From RYN-230 sp963723595 (lineage in GTDB: Bacteria; Actinomycetota; Actinomycetes; Streptosporangiales; Streptosporangiaceae), in assembly GCA_963723595.1 (NCBI GenBank), contig CAVRRQ010000010.1:1178001-1242000 (forward strand): a stretch of DNA of 64,000 nucleotides, written 5' to 3'. The number at the start of each line of letters is the position of its first letter. Positions within the stretch are counted from its first letter, which is position 1. The translations under genes and the position numbers were made by a program. This document shows positions 40,905 to 47,984 of the stretch, one piece after another. The notes beneath the pieces were generated by a model, which saw only the letters and a list, made by a program, of their open reading frames with translations, made no database searches and had not been told where the DNA came from.

Positions 40905-41398
40905 TGGTCGACCTCCTGGGTCCTGGGCGGGCTGAGTTCCTGACGCAGTGCCGCGGTTGCCCTGGCCAGGTGGACCCGTACCGTCGCGGACGCGATGCCC
41001 AGGTGCGCCGCGATCTCGTCGGTGTCCATGTCCAGGAAGACCCGCAGCGCGATTACCTCGCGCTGCCGGGACGGCAGGCTCCGCAGCGCGCCGAGGACGG
41101 AGCCGTCGAGGCCACCGTCCTGGTGGCCGGGAACCAGGGCGTCGTGGTCAGCCAGGGGCAGCTCGCGAGCGCGGCGGCGCCACCACGTTGTCCCGGTGTT
41201 GAGCGCGGTCCGGACCACCCACGCACGCGGGGCGGGATGGCGGCTGACCCTCCGCCATGCCCGCCAGGCACGTGCGAACGCCTCGGCCACCTGATCCTCG
41301 GCCTGCTGCGGGCTGCCGACCACGGCGAGCACCGCCCGCAGGCAGGCATCCCAGCTGGACTCGAAGAACTCGGCGAACTCCGTCTGCTCCTGGCTCAC
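40901..41398 (-). CDS. SigE-family ECF RNA polymerase sigma factor
   Basis: A 165-aa extracytoplasmic-function sigma factor. Region 2 runs from FAEFFESSWDACLRAVLAVV to QVAEAFARAWRAWRRV. Region 4 has LRSLPSRQREVIALRVFLDM and the recognition helix in EIAAHLGIASATVRVHLARA. The spacer holds a basic TTWWRRRARELPL segment. It directs RNA polymerase to its own set of promoters, with activity probably checked by the overlapping membrane protein. Start ATG 41398. Signal and regulon unknown. Confidence 0.9.
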   Translation of the reverse strand: MSQEQTEFAEFFESSWDACLRAVLAVVGSPQQAEDQVAEAFARAWRAWRRVSRHPAPRAWVVRTALNTGTTWWRRRARELPLADHDALVPGHQDGGLDGSVLGALRSLPSRQREVIALRVFLDMDTDEIAAHLGIASATVRVHLARATAALRQELSPPRTQEVDQ

Positions 41399-41632
41399 AC
41401 CTGGTTAACCCCGTGTGCCCCTCACTCTGCTTACCGGCGACCCCGGAAATTCACGGCTAATCAATAAGGCACCAGCCTCGCCTGCCGCACCAGAGCCCAC
41501 CTCGACGGGGTTCCCCTCGAACTCAACGAGGACGGGATGCCCTGGTCCGGGGACGGAACGGTCGCCGGAACAGCCCTTTCCGGGCCCATCACAGATGAGG
41601 GTGCAGCGGTCGGCGGCGCGTTCGGCAGCGAC
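41399..41632. other. Intergenic region upstream of the ECF sigma factor
   Basis: No gene seen in these 234 bp (part of a 324-bp gap to the leader ORF at 41723). It should carry the sigma-factor promoter on the minus strand. Open frames on both strands are Pro/Arg-rich and without matches to known motifs. Confidence 0.45.
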
Positions 41633-41661
41633 ACGCCAACCGGCATGATGCCGGTTGGCGT
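41633..41661. promoter_or_regulatory. Perfect 13-bp inverted repeat, candidate operator
   Basis: ACGCCAACCGGCA, a 3-base spacer TGA, then TGCCGGTTGGCGT: a perfect 29-bp palindrome. Size and symmetry suit a dimeric TetR-type or similar repressor. It stands between the divergent sigma-factor gene and the leader-ORF/patatin unit, ~60 bp before the leader, so it could control either or both. No regulator gene is immediately adjacent. Confidence 0.7.
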
Positions 41662-41722
41662 ACCGCGTCGCCGGCGTGCTAACGTCCTGGCGATCGTGAT
41701 CCATCGGCAGGAGGTGAGTCCC

Positions 41723-41782
41723 ATGAACGCAGTATCCGCAGTGGGTGCTCCCCTGCAGTCCACGATCGCGCGGCTGAGGTAG
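41723..41782 (+). CDS. Possible 19-aa leader peptide upstream of patatin gene
   Basis: Short open frame MNAVSAVGAPLQSTIARLR ending in TAG at 41780. It is preceded by an unusually strong ribosome binding site, AGGAGGTGAG, starting at about 41709. It ends 46 bp before the patatin start. The stop codon touches the left arm of a hairpin whose right arm covers the patatin ribosome-binding region, an arrangement used for translational attenuation. No known leader family was recognised; real translation is unproven. Confidence 0.5.
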   Translation: MNAVSAVGAPLQSTIARLR

Positions 41783-41825
41783 CCGCCACCGGGAGCGCCC
41801 GCCAGGTAATTCGCGAAAGGCGGCT
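41781..41825 (+). promoter_or_regulatory. Hairpin between leader ORF and patatin start
   Basis: AGCCGCC (41781-41787) pairs perfectly with GGCGGCT (41819-41825) four bases before the patatin ATG. The AAAGG likely used as ribosome binding site (41816-41820) overlaps the right arm. Ribosomes finishing the leader would cover the left arm. A seven-pair stem with a 31-base loop is modest, so this is a candidate only. Confidence 0.4.
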
Positions 41826-41828
41826 CCC

Positions 41829-42830
41829 ATGAACACAACACCTTCGACAACCCCGCACTTCACCTCCACGACGGCCTCCGACCGGCCGGGCTCCGGCCAG
41901 GATCAGCCGCAGGTCGACGCCACCGGGCGGGTGCGCGTTGCGGGTGAGCGAGCGTTGGTCCTCGGTGGTGGCGGATCGGCAGGCAATGCGTGGTTGATCG
42001 GTGTCATCGCCGGCCTGTTTGATGCCGGGCTGGATGTGACCGAGGCCGATCTGATCATCGGGACATCGGCCGGGTCGACGGCCGCGGCCCAGATAACCAG
42101 CGCGACCCCGGCCGAACTGCTGGCCGGCATCCTTTCCGCTGCGCCCCAGCAACGGACTGGTCCGGTCGGATCCGACGGTGGACGCGTTCCGAATAGGCCA
42201 GCGGCCGACCATATGGAGAGAACGAGCGGAATCATCGGCGCCGCTGAGGATGCGGCCGACATGCGACGCAGAATGGGTGCGGCGGCGCTCGAAATGGATG
42301 CGGCGCCGGACGGCTCCGGGCAAACGCAGTGGCGCGCTACCGTCGCCGCCCGGCTGCCCAGTCAGCGCTGGCCGGAACGAACGGTGCTGATCGTGGCGGT
42401 CAATGCCCATACCGGTGAACCGGCCGTGTTCGACCGCCACAGCGGAGTCCACCTGGCGGACGCCGTCGCCGCCAGCTGTGCCAATGGCTTCGGTGTCCCG
42501 CCCTACGGTATCGGCGGCAACTGGTACATCGACGGTGGGTACCGACGCAACGAGAATGCCGATCTGGCCGCCGGATACGGGCGGGTGCTGGTGCTGTCAC
42601 CACTTGGCGGCAGAACACGGACACCGCTGGAGTGGGGCATGCATCTTGCCGCACAGGCCGACGAACTACGCGCACGCGGCAGCAGAGTCGAAACCGTCTT
42701 GCCGGATAGCAACTCCCGCAACGCATTCGGCAGCAATCTGATGGATCCGTCAACGCGTCCGCCCGCCGCTCGAGCTGGTTGCAACCAAGGCAGAGCCCTT
42801 GCCGGGCAGCTCACCGAATTCTGGCGCTGA
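41829..42830 (+). CDS. Patatin-like phospholipase
   Basis: Serine-aspartate lipid acyl hydrolase, 333 aa. The oxyanion loop GGGGSAGNAW (~46-55), nucleophile GTSAGS (Ser at ~80) and catalytic DGGYRRNENADLA (~237-249) are all present in the expected order. The first ~35 residues are Thr/Ser/Pro-rich and dispensable-looking. No signal peptide, so it is probably cytoplasmic. It may hydrolyse phospholipids or acylglycerols; some bacterial patatins are stress or toxin effectors. Preceded by a leader ORF and palindrome that suggest special control. The 3' end abuts the more A/T-rich, mobile-looking region. Confidence 0.88.
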   Translation: MNTTPSTTPHFTSTTASDRPGSGQDQPQVDATGRVRVAGERALVLGGGGSAGNAWLIGVIAGLFDAGLDVTEADLIIGTSAGSTAAAQITSATPAELLAGILSAAPQQRTGPVGSDGGRVPNRPAADHMERTSGIIGAAEDAADMRRRMGAAALEMDAAPDGSGQTQWRATVAARLPSQRWPERTVLIVAVNAHTGEPAVFDRHSGVHLADAVAASCANGFGVPPYGIGGNWYIDGGYRRNENADLAAGYGRVLVLSPLGGRTRTPLEWGMHLAAQADELRARGSRVETVLPDSNSRNAFGSNLMDPSTRPPAARAGCNQGRALAGQLTEFWR

Positions 42831-42859
42831 CGCCCACGAAACCAGTCGACTCGATAGGC

Positions 42860-42928
42860 GGCCTCGATGGAAGCGAACCGGGCAGGGAACCCGGGACGGT
42901 ATTTCAGGGTCTTGAACTGCGCTTCTGA
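42860..42928 (-). pseudogene. IS3-family transposase remnant
   Basis: About 23 codons reading SEAQFKTLKYRPGFPARFAS, a hallmark of the C-terminal part of IS3-family OrfB (S-x-x-QFKTLKYRPxFPxRFGS). The DDE residues, remaining transposase and inverted repeats are not present. It is fused in frame to the N-terminal part of an HNH-type protein (42929-43138), so it marks an old insertion with loss of most of the element. It ends next to the patatin stop. Confidence 0.7.
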
Positions 42929-43138
42929 GTCATTAGGATTGGTACAGCGCTGGATCATGTGCTCCCACGAATGATATTCGGGAGTCCCGGTCATTCCATG
43001 GGTCACACCACCAGGCGTCAGCACCTTATGGGGATCTGCGTGCCGCCGCACGCGGTCATAGTGTTTTCCGCAGTAGCCGCGCTTTAACCGGCCAGTCTCG
43101 GAGCACTCGGAATTATTGATCTTGCAAAGATTAGGCAT
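42929..43138 (-). pseudogene. HNH/zinc-finger endonuclease-type protein, N-terminal fragment
   Basis: Seventy codons from ATG 43138: MPNLCKINNSECSETG, RGYCGKHYDRVRRHADPHK, then THGMTGTPEYHSWEHMIQRC and TNPND. This is the opening of phage/plasmid-type HNH proteins with a Cys/His zinc site, where RCTNPN is normally followed by the catalytic HNH part. Here it switches in frame into IS3 transposase sequence. The catalytic half is lost. The frame continues to 42503 only as antisense to the patatin gene. Confidence 0.7.
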
Positions 43139-43517
43139 TCGTTTTTACTTCTCATTCGTGGCCCCTTTTCCTCCACCAGGGCCGGGTGGGTCATGCAATC
43201 TGCACTTCCATCTTATCAAAATTAAGCCGCACGGTCTTTCGCGTAAAATAGGACTACGGGACGTTTCCTCCGCGTTCCTATAGTGGGTGTTCATCCATCT
43301 GCAAAAGATCCCGGTCGAGCATTGCCTTCCCTTCTCAAAGGCTCTAGCTCCCGGGATTTTTCTTGTCCGCATGCCCAACGCGTCCCTGAGCCTGCCTCTG
43401 CCGTCCGGGGGATCAGGTTCCCGGGGAATTACATCCGGGCTGCCAGCGTGGACCTGGAGGCTGCTGAGCAGGAATCCGGGGCTGGACGGTCGGTCGTGGC
43501 CGGGTTACGTTCCGTGC

Positions 43518-43907
43518 ATGCCGCAACTGATACAGATCTTCCTGCGATTCTGGGGCTACCTCGCCCTCGGCTTAGCCATCTTCGGCCTGGTGGCCCATCA
43601 CTTCGGCTTCGTGGCCATCCTGATCCTGTCTGCTGGCGCGCTGGCCTACTTCCTGGTCCAGGCCCCGGTGTGGTGCTGCGCCAAGACCAGGGATGGACTG
43701 CCCTGCCGCCGCAACTCCCACGGCCTTCTGCGGGGCTGCTCGCTGCGGGAGCACAAGTGGCAGAGGGTCAAGACGACGTTCACGCCAACCGGGGGCCGGG
43801 CCGTGCTGGCTACCGCGAAATCTGCGGGAGGTGCGGTGGCTCTCCTGGGTGGTGTCGTGGCTGGCGTCCAGGTGCTCATCGCGGCTGGCGGCTTAGCCTT
43901 CCACTGA
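43518..43907 (+). CDS. Small two- to three-helix membrane protein with Cys-rich loop
   Basis: A 129-aa protein of unknown function. Two membrane helices (~8-50, LALGLAIFGLVAHHFGF and ILSAGALAYFLVQA) lead into a cytoplasmic Cys-rich stretch, CCAKTRDGLPCRRNSHG and LRGCSLREHKW (~53-84). A last hydrophobic segment AVALLGGVVAGVQVLIAAGG follows. ATG 43518 is the first start next to the first helix; the open frame extends to 43287. The Cys/His spacing could bind metal. Similar small proteins occur on actinomycete plasmids and integrative elements; function unknown. Confidence 0.6.
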   Translation: MPQLIQIFLRFWGYLALGLAIFGLVAHHFGFVAILILSAGALAYFLVQAPVWCCAKTRDGLPCRRNSHGLLRGCSLREHKWQRVKTTFTPTGGRAVLATAKSAGGAVALLGGVVAGVQVLIAAGGLAFH

Positions 43908-44010
43908 TAAGGGGGACCGGCGCAGAAGTCAGACATGCTCTGGTCCACGTCGAACAGCTTCTCCTCGCGGGCTAAGAGCACCGGCCCCTGCCAACAGACC
44001 GGCCACGGCG

Positions 44011-44199
44011 TCAACCTTGCCTGATCCGCCGACGACCACGTTCAGCCTCCAGCTCCGCAACACGAGCCTCCAGCGCCTTCTGCCTAGCCTTGGCTTCCCC
44101 GGACGCCTCCCCACGCCGGTACGCCCACCACCCGTAGCCAGCCATCGCGCTCACAACGGCTGCCAAGCTGCCCATGAGGGCCGTCACGCTCACCATCAC
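44011..44199 (-). CDS. Small one-TM protein with charged helical tail
   Basis: About 61 aa: an N-terminal membrane helix (VTALMGSLAAVVSAMAGYGWW), then YRRGEASGEAKARQKALE and RVAELEAERGRRRIRQ, a highly charged probable coiled coil. Start at ATG 44196 or GTG 44199; GGAAGGT lies upstream. It resembles the next gene (44402) in layout: helix, Tyr-Arg-Arg-Gly, charged coil. Function unknown; phage holin-like or membrane-tethering roles are possible. Confidence 0.5.
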   Translation of the reverse strand: MMVSVTALMGSLAAVVSAMAGYGWWAYRRGEASGEAKARQKALEARVAELEAERGRRRIRQG

Positions 44200-44202
44200 G
44201 AC

Positions 44203-44496
44203 CTATGTACCTTCCGCCCGTCTGGTCCTACCGCTGGAGGATCGCACGAAGGTTCGACAGTTTGAGGGGGCCGCGCCCGGGCGTGGCGCAACGATCATGG
44301 TCACGGTCACGGCGGTTCCCGGGAGCCCGGCAACGTCTGCCCAGGTCACCGCACCCTTGGAGTCCCTGACACGGCCACAACCGCCGTTCAGGCGCACTGC
44401 CTCAAGACAACCTCCGTTGTACCTGCTGCCTGAACTTGTCTTCCAGCCAGCGCCTACGCCGCCCACGGGGCCGGTCTGGGGGCGGGCGGTCCTCAA
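44203..44496 (-). pseudogene. Possible DUF397 remnant
   Basis: In this frame WKTSSGSRYNGGCLEAVRL and GRVRDSKGAVTW resemble the DUF397 pattern (WxKSSxS..GGCVEVA...VRDSK). The downstream W-x-x-F portion is not evident. It lies on the same strand as, and downstream of, a DUF5753 relic (44684-44926), the usual order for such pairs, and overlaps the 3' end of the small membrane-protein gene at 44402. Chance similarity cannot be excluded. Confidence 0.35.
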
Positions 44497-44647
44497 GCTT
44501 GCGCTCCAGCCGTTCCAGCCGTTCCTCCAGCAAGGTCTCCTTGCGTCCGGCGATCCTGCCGCGCCGGTATATCCACAAGTGACTCCCGGTCAGGCCGGTC
44601 AGGACCGTGACCGCGCTAGCCACGTCTTCCACCGTGATCACGATCAT
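44402..44647 (-). CDS. Small one-TM protein with long charged coiled coil
   Basis: An 81-aa protein: membrane helix VEDVASAVTVLTGLTGSHLWI (~6-26), then YRRGRIAGRKETLLEERLER and LERKLEDRPPPDRPRGRRRR, a strongly charged coil with a basic end. An excellent AAGGAGGT site lies 7-8 bases before ATG 44647, so this is almost certainly translated. It lies between a DUF5753 relic upstream and a DUF397-like relic downstream. Layout is shared with the 44011 gene. Function unknown. Confidence 0.6.
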   Translation of the reverse strand: MIVITVEDVASAVTVLTGLTGSHLWIYRRGRIAGRKETLLEERLERLERKLEDRPPPDRPRGRRRRWLEDKFRQQVQRRLS

Positions 44648-44683
44648 GAACCGGACCTCCTTCCCCGGGTGGTGGACCTCGCA

Positions 44684-44926
44684 TCAGGGGCATCGTGTCA
44701 CCCGCATTCCTCGCATATGTGAACTAAGGTCGCCGACCTGACGCTGCAGGACGGCCTCGTCCAGAAGCACGCGGAGACACGGCGCTTCAGCCTGAAGCAG
44801 CAGCTCTTGTTGTCTGATCCGCTTCTCCATGCGTTGCTCAACGATTGCGGACTCAATCTCGCGTGCAATACCTGTGATGACTGCCTGCGCGTAATCCTCA
44901 GTTTGCAGCAGGGCCCAGGCCTGAAT
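44684..44926 (-). pseudogene. DUF5753 (XRE-type regulator) fragment
   Basis: Without a start codon, the frame reads AWALLQTEDYAQAVITGIAR, EQRMEKRIRQQELLLQAEAP and CLRVLLDEAVLQRQVGDLSS, then TGA. This matches the central part of DUF5753 (LLQTxEYAxAV...RxxRQxxL...P.LxxxLDEAxLRRxVG). The helix-turn-helix and the C-terminal third are missing. It is a relic of a second XRE/DUF397-type pair inside the A/T-rich segment, not a functional regulator. Confidence 0.7.
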
Positions 44927-45004
44927 TACGACTCAAGAATCATTGGCCGCTATTATTGATTTACGGAGGGAGGCATAACCACTTAAACGAAAGAGCACTC
45001 ACTG

Positions 45005-45457
45005 ATGGCAGTCATCGTTCAACGTCGCAAGACCTGTAAGTTATGCGGGGAACGGAAGATCCTCTCCCCCGGGAACTTCCATCGCCAGAAATCCAGCAAG
45101 GACGGGTACCAGGCCCGGTGCAAGAGCTGCAACCAGGCGTCTGTACTGAAGTGGCAGGCTGAAAACCGGGAACAATACCTCGCTGCCCAGCGCGCGAAAA
45201 CTAGGAAGCAGCGCGAGGAATTAATCGAGTTCAAGGAAAACAACCCATGCACCGACTGCGGGATCTACCTTCCGTTCTACGCCATGAACTTCGACCATCT
45301 GCCCGGAACTGACAAGCGCTATGACGTCAGCAGACTGGCCACGTCCCATGCATCGGGCTTACTCTCCGCAGAGTTGTCGAAATGTGAGCTGGTCTGTGCG
45401 AGTTGCCACCGCATCCGGACGTACCTCCGCCACTACGGAGATCCCCGGGCTGCCTGA
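45005..45457 (+). CDS. HNH endonuclease-like zinc protein
   Basis: A 150-aa protein common on actinobacteriophages and integrative elements. An N-terminal zinc finger C11-x2-C14...C39-x2-C42 (CKLCGERKILSPGNFHRQKS opening, ARCKSC) leads to a basic helix QAENREQYLAAQRAK. A second metal site begins NPCTDCG (C82, C85). The nuclease-like core is MNFDHLPG (D97-H98), followed by CELVCASCHRIRTY (C131, C134, H135). The canonical His-Asn-His order is altered, with the FDH motif used by this subgroup. Probably cleaves or binds DNA. A partial copy of its C-terminus lies at 46123. Confidence 0.8.
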   Translation: MAVIVQRRKTCKLCGERKILSPGNFHRQKSSKDGYQARCKSCNQASVLKWQAENREQYLAAQRAKTRKQREELIEFKENNPCTDCGIYLPFYAMNFDHLPGTDKRYDVSRLATSHASGLLSAELSKCELVCASCHRIRTYLRHYGDPRAA

Positions 45458-45570
45458 CGTCATCACAGCCTCTGGTAGGAAGTGGTTTGCCGGAAGCCGT
45501 GCTAGTGTCAGGTATTCAGAATCAATGTCGCACCTCGTTTATCACATTTCCCAAGTCCCGGAGCACAGCA

Positions 45571-46119
45571 GTGAGTGATTTCACCGTGGGACTCATTACT
45601 ACAACAGCAGGGGCCATCTTCGCCGCCGTCATTGCAGCATTTGTCTCATATTACCTGGGCAAGAAGGCTGGCAAAACACAGTTTGGTGATGCAGTCAAGT
45701 TGCAGAACCTTGCGCGCAAGTCGCAACTAATAGAAGACGTTCAAGAGGGCATTGTAGGCCTGCTAAGCCCCTTCCCCATTGACGACTCCGAAGAAATGCG
45801 AGTGCAGGAGCTAAGGCTGGCAGAATGCGCCGTGAAGAGTCTCTATATACGTGGGGCAACCCTAAGAAGTGACGGTCTCAAAAGCTTGGCTGATCAACTT
45901 GCCGAACTACTGCGTGGCTACTACAAGGCGCTCAGCCAGTATTCAGACGGCGAACCCAGCATGAAGAAATTGAGTCGCTTCGCCAGAGCAGCAAAAATGA
46001 CGTTGCGGAAATTTTGCGACAGGCGGACGATAGGCTTACAACACTGGCATGAGAATGCGCTGGCACGCCGTGGCTGGCGACTGCGCTTCGAAGAAGAACT
46101 CTTCAAAGTGCCGCTGTAG
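45571..46119 (+). CDS. Hypothetical one-TM protein with helical cytoplasmic domain
   Basis: A 182-aa protein from GTG 45571 (CGGAG just upstream). One membrane helix near the start (TTTAGAIFAAVIAAFVSYYL) is followed by a cytoplasmic, mostly alpha-helical domain with KSQLIEDVQEGIVGLLSPF and ECAVKSLYIRGATLRSDG. A very basic C-terminus includes KKLSRFARAAKMTLRKFCD. Base composition is clearly lower in G+C than the chromosome. It stands between an HNH gene and a partial HNH copy. No family recognised. Confidence 0.6.
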   Translation: MSDFTVGLITTTAGAIFAAVIAAFVSYYLGKKAGKTQFGDAVKLQNLARKSQLIEDVQEGIVGLLSPFPIDDSEEMRVQELRLAECAVKSLYIRGATLRSDGLKSLADQLAELLRGYYKALSQYSDGEPSMKKLSRFARAAKMTLRKFCDRRTIGLQHWHENALARRGWRLRFEEELFKVPL

Positions 46120-46122
46120 CGT

Positions 46123-46236
46123 AGCGAGCTGGTGACGTCCCATGCAGCAGGCCTGCTGGCTGCCGAGCTTTTAAAGTGCAATTTGGTGTGCTCGTGCTGC
46201 CACAGGGTTCGCACTCATCTTCGCCAGCATGCCTGA
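46123..46236 (+). pseudogene. HNH protein 3' fragment (second copy)
   Basis: Thirty-seven codons, SELVTSHAAGLLAAELLKCN then LVCSCCHRVRTHLRQHA and TGA. They align with the end of the HNH protein at 45005 (RLATSHASGLLSAELSKCEL, CASCHRIRTYLRHY). DNA identity is moderate, so it is an old paralogue fragment rather than a fresh duplication. The remainder of the second copy is gone. Confidence 0.7.
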
Positions 46237-46255
46237 TGCATGAGGCCAGTTCTGG

Positions 46256-46477
46256 CTAAATCTTTATTATCAGGATATGGATTAAGTCAACCCCCTTGTC
46301 ATCTGGGGGGAGCAGACTCTTCAGGGCCTCGTACAGACGTCGCAGCTTCCGCCACGTTTCTCTGAATTTCCGGCAGATTCTTTTAAACTCTCGCATCCCC
46401 CAGGCCAGAGCGGTTGCGGCTGCGACCACGCCCGCCATGATTCCGCCAAACTGTGCATATACATCCAGATGGCTCAT
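46256..46477 (-). CDS. Small one-TM protein with basic amphipathic tail
   Basis: A 73-aa protein: hydrophobic segment FGGIMAGVVAAATALAWGM (~10-28), a long basic helix FKRICRKFRETWRKLRRLYE (~31-50), then ALKSLLPPDDKG and a hydrophobic end LIHILIIKI. CGGAGC six bases before ATG 46477 supports translation. Third small membrane protein in the element with an N-terminal helix and charged tail. Function unknown. Confidence 0.55.
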   Translation of the reverse strand: MSHLDVYAQFGGIMAGVVAAATALAWGMREFKRICRKFRETWRKLRRLYEALKSLLPPDDKGVDLIHILIIKI

Positions 46478-46788
46478 GTTTTGCTCCGCGTACTAAATTT
46501 GTGAAAATCATTGTTTTCCTCCCCATTCGAAGTGGTGAAGCCTACGCGCGCGACGCTACTCTCACACCTGACGGTTACGCAGGCGAATAGCAAATCACAC
46601 ATGAAACGAGCCCGTATCATGTGTTCTGCCAGGCTCTGACCCCGAAACTCCTGATTCTTGATTTTAGCATCCGACACTGCCACTGTTTCCAGAATCGGAC
46701 ACGGGAATTTTTCCCGACTTCCCTGGGTCAACTGATTCAATGGGTCCCATAAACTAATGGTGGGTAGGGGCCTTTTTTGAATTACCAT
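46474..46788 (-). CDS. Possible hypothetical protein, weak
   Basis: A 104-codon frame whose stop overlaps the start of the 46256 gene (ATGA). The A/T-rich sequence has no recognisable domain, signal or convincing ribosome binding site. Four-base overlap with a plausible gene is the only supporting point. It may be non-coding. Confidence 0.25.
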   Translation of the reverse strand: MVIQKRPLPTISLWDPLNQLTQGSREKFPCPILETVAVSDAKIKNQEFRGQSLAEHMIRARFMCDLLFACVTVRCESSVARVGFTTSNGEENNDFHKFSTRSKT

Positions 46789-46889
46789 TGTCCAGGCGCA
46801 TCATTGGCTGGCTGACCATATGCCCAAGCCCATTCCTCGCCCCGAAAATGCAATTAACGCCAGAATAATCTGCGGGCACAGTAAAAGAA

Positions 46890-46914
46890 CCCGCCCTAAA
46901 TGAATTAGGGCGGG
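46890..46914 (-). terminator. Rho-independent terminator of the resolvase gene
   Basis: CCCGCCCTAA, loop ATGAA, TTAGGGCGGG: a perfect ten-pair stem 25 bp after the resolvase stop. On the minus strand it is followed by TTCTTTTACTG, a T-rich tail. Classic intrinsic terminator. Confidence 0.85.
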
Positions 46915-46938
46915 CTCTCTTCGGTAACGCCGTGCTGG

Positions 46939-47457
46939 TTACTTCGCATCTGCCAGCGCGCGGTACATCGTGGCCCTGCTTACTCCCACCGCCCGCGCAA
47001 TATTCGCCGGGCTCTCTCCCTTGGCCCGTCGATCCTTCGCTATAGCCAGCTTGTCCGCATCCATCACGGTTGGCCTGCCACCTACGCGGCCCTGTGCCTT
47101 CGCTGCCTTCAGCCCGGCAATCGTGCGCTCGTGGATGATGTCCCGCTCTAGCTCCGCAAAGGCAGCCATCATGGTGAAGAAAAACTTGCCCTCACCAGTG
47201 GGCATGTAGGTACCGGACAGCTTGCCGGTCAGGATGCGCACACCGATGCCGCGTGAGTGCAGATCCTCAGCGATGGTCAGCACCTCGCGCGTTGACCGGC
47301 CCAGCCTGTCGAGCTTCCAGACGCACAGGGTGTCCCCAGCGCGCAGGTAGTCGAGTGCTGCCACCAGGCCGGGACGCTCTGAGGCATCCTTCCGGCTGGA
47401 TATCTTGTCCGTGAAGATCCGGACACAACCGGCCTCTTCCAGCGCATCGGTCTGAGC
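46939..47457 (-). pseudogene. Serine resolvase/invertase, N-terminus lost
   Basis: Small serine recombinase of the resolvase/invertase type lacking its first ~15 residues. Present: QTDALEEAGCVRIFTDKIS, SERPGLVAALDYLRAGDTL, CVWKLDRLGRSTREV, FAELERDIIHERT and a C-terminal HTH_7 (SPANIARAVGVSRATMYRAL). The initial RIGYARVST strand with the catalytic Ser is missing; just upstream is only a degenerate SDQ-like trace in another frame and a stop. GTG 47364 would give a 141-aa product without the catalytic Ser. Probably inactive for strand cleavage, though the DNA-binding end is intact. Followed by a clear terminator. Confidence 0.78.
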
Positions 47458-47508
47458 TGATCGCTCTCAGGCATCGGATTCAGCCCGTTCTTGTGGCACG
47501 CTCAACTG

Positions 47509-47808
47509 ATGATAGAGCTGAACATGGACACGGTGCTCGCAACGGTGAACGACCTGCGTGCCAGTACGGGCAACCGGGTCTTCACCCTCATCGAAATAGC
47601 AGAGGCGATCGACGGCCAGCGGGTCACCCCGCCACCAGGCATGCGTGTGACAACCGATGAAGACGGCAATCCTCACCCCGAACTGAACCCGCCGGTCCCG
47701 CGCTGGGTCAGGACGCTCAACAACATCCTGCTGCAGCTCGGAGCGGAAGGGAAGCTTCCTGTCGAGCCGATCGCTATGGTGGCGTTTCCGCCCTTCCCGC
47801 CAGAATGA
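47509..47808 (+). CDS. Hypothetical protein, 99 aa
   Basis: A soluble protein of unknown function: MDTVLATVNDLRASTGNRVF, TLIEIAEAIDGQRVTPPPG, then PRWVRTLNNILLQLGAEGKL and a Pro-rich end. The helical pattern with FTLIEIAEAI and WVRTLNNILLQLG would suit a small winged-helix-like fold, which is a guess. Start at ATG 47509 or 47524. Divergent from the resolvase remnant. Confidence 0.5.
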   Translation: MIELNMDTVLATVNDLRASTGNRVFTLIEIAEAIDGQRVTPPPGMRVTTDEDGNPHPELNPPVPRWVRTLNNILLQLGAEGKLPVEPIAMVAFPPFPPE

Positions 47809-47984
47809 GTCCCCACTGCAGGCGACCGTTAGCACTCGTGTCCTGCTAAGAGCTAAAAGCCTGTACTTCGAAAGGATTTAGCGGAGCCAATAGGGGCCTT
47901 TACGGGCCACCCTCCTCGGGCGTACGTTAGGCGCGGCCGGATCGAATGGATCACCGCAACGATGCGACGGGAGGCAGTAAAAAG

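Noticed and set aside
41405..41869. Minus-strand open frames upstream of the ECF sigma factor
   Set aside because: They run through the palindrome and leader region, lack ribosome binding sites and show no protein family features.
43145..43378. 77-codon minus-strand frame next to the HNH fragment
   Set aside because: No domain, no ribosome binding site; crosses what looks like the promoter area of the HNH fragment.
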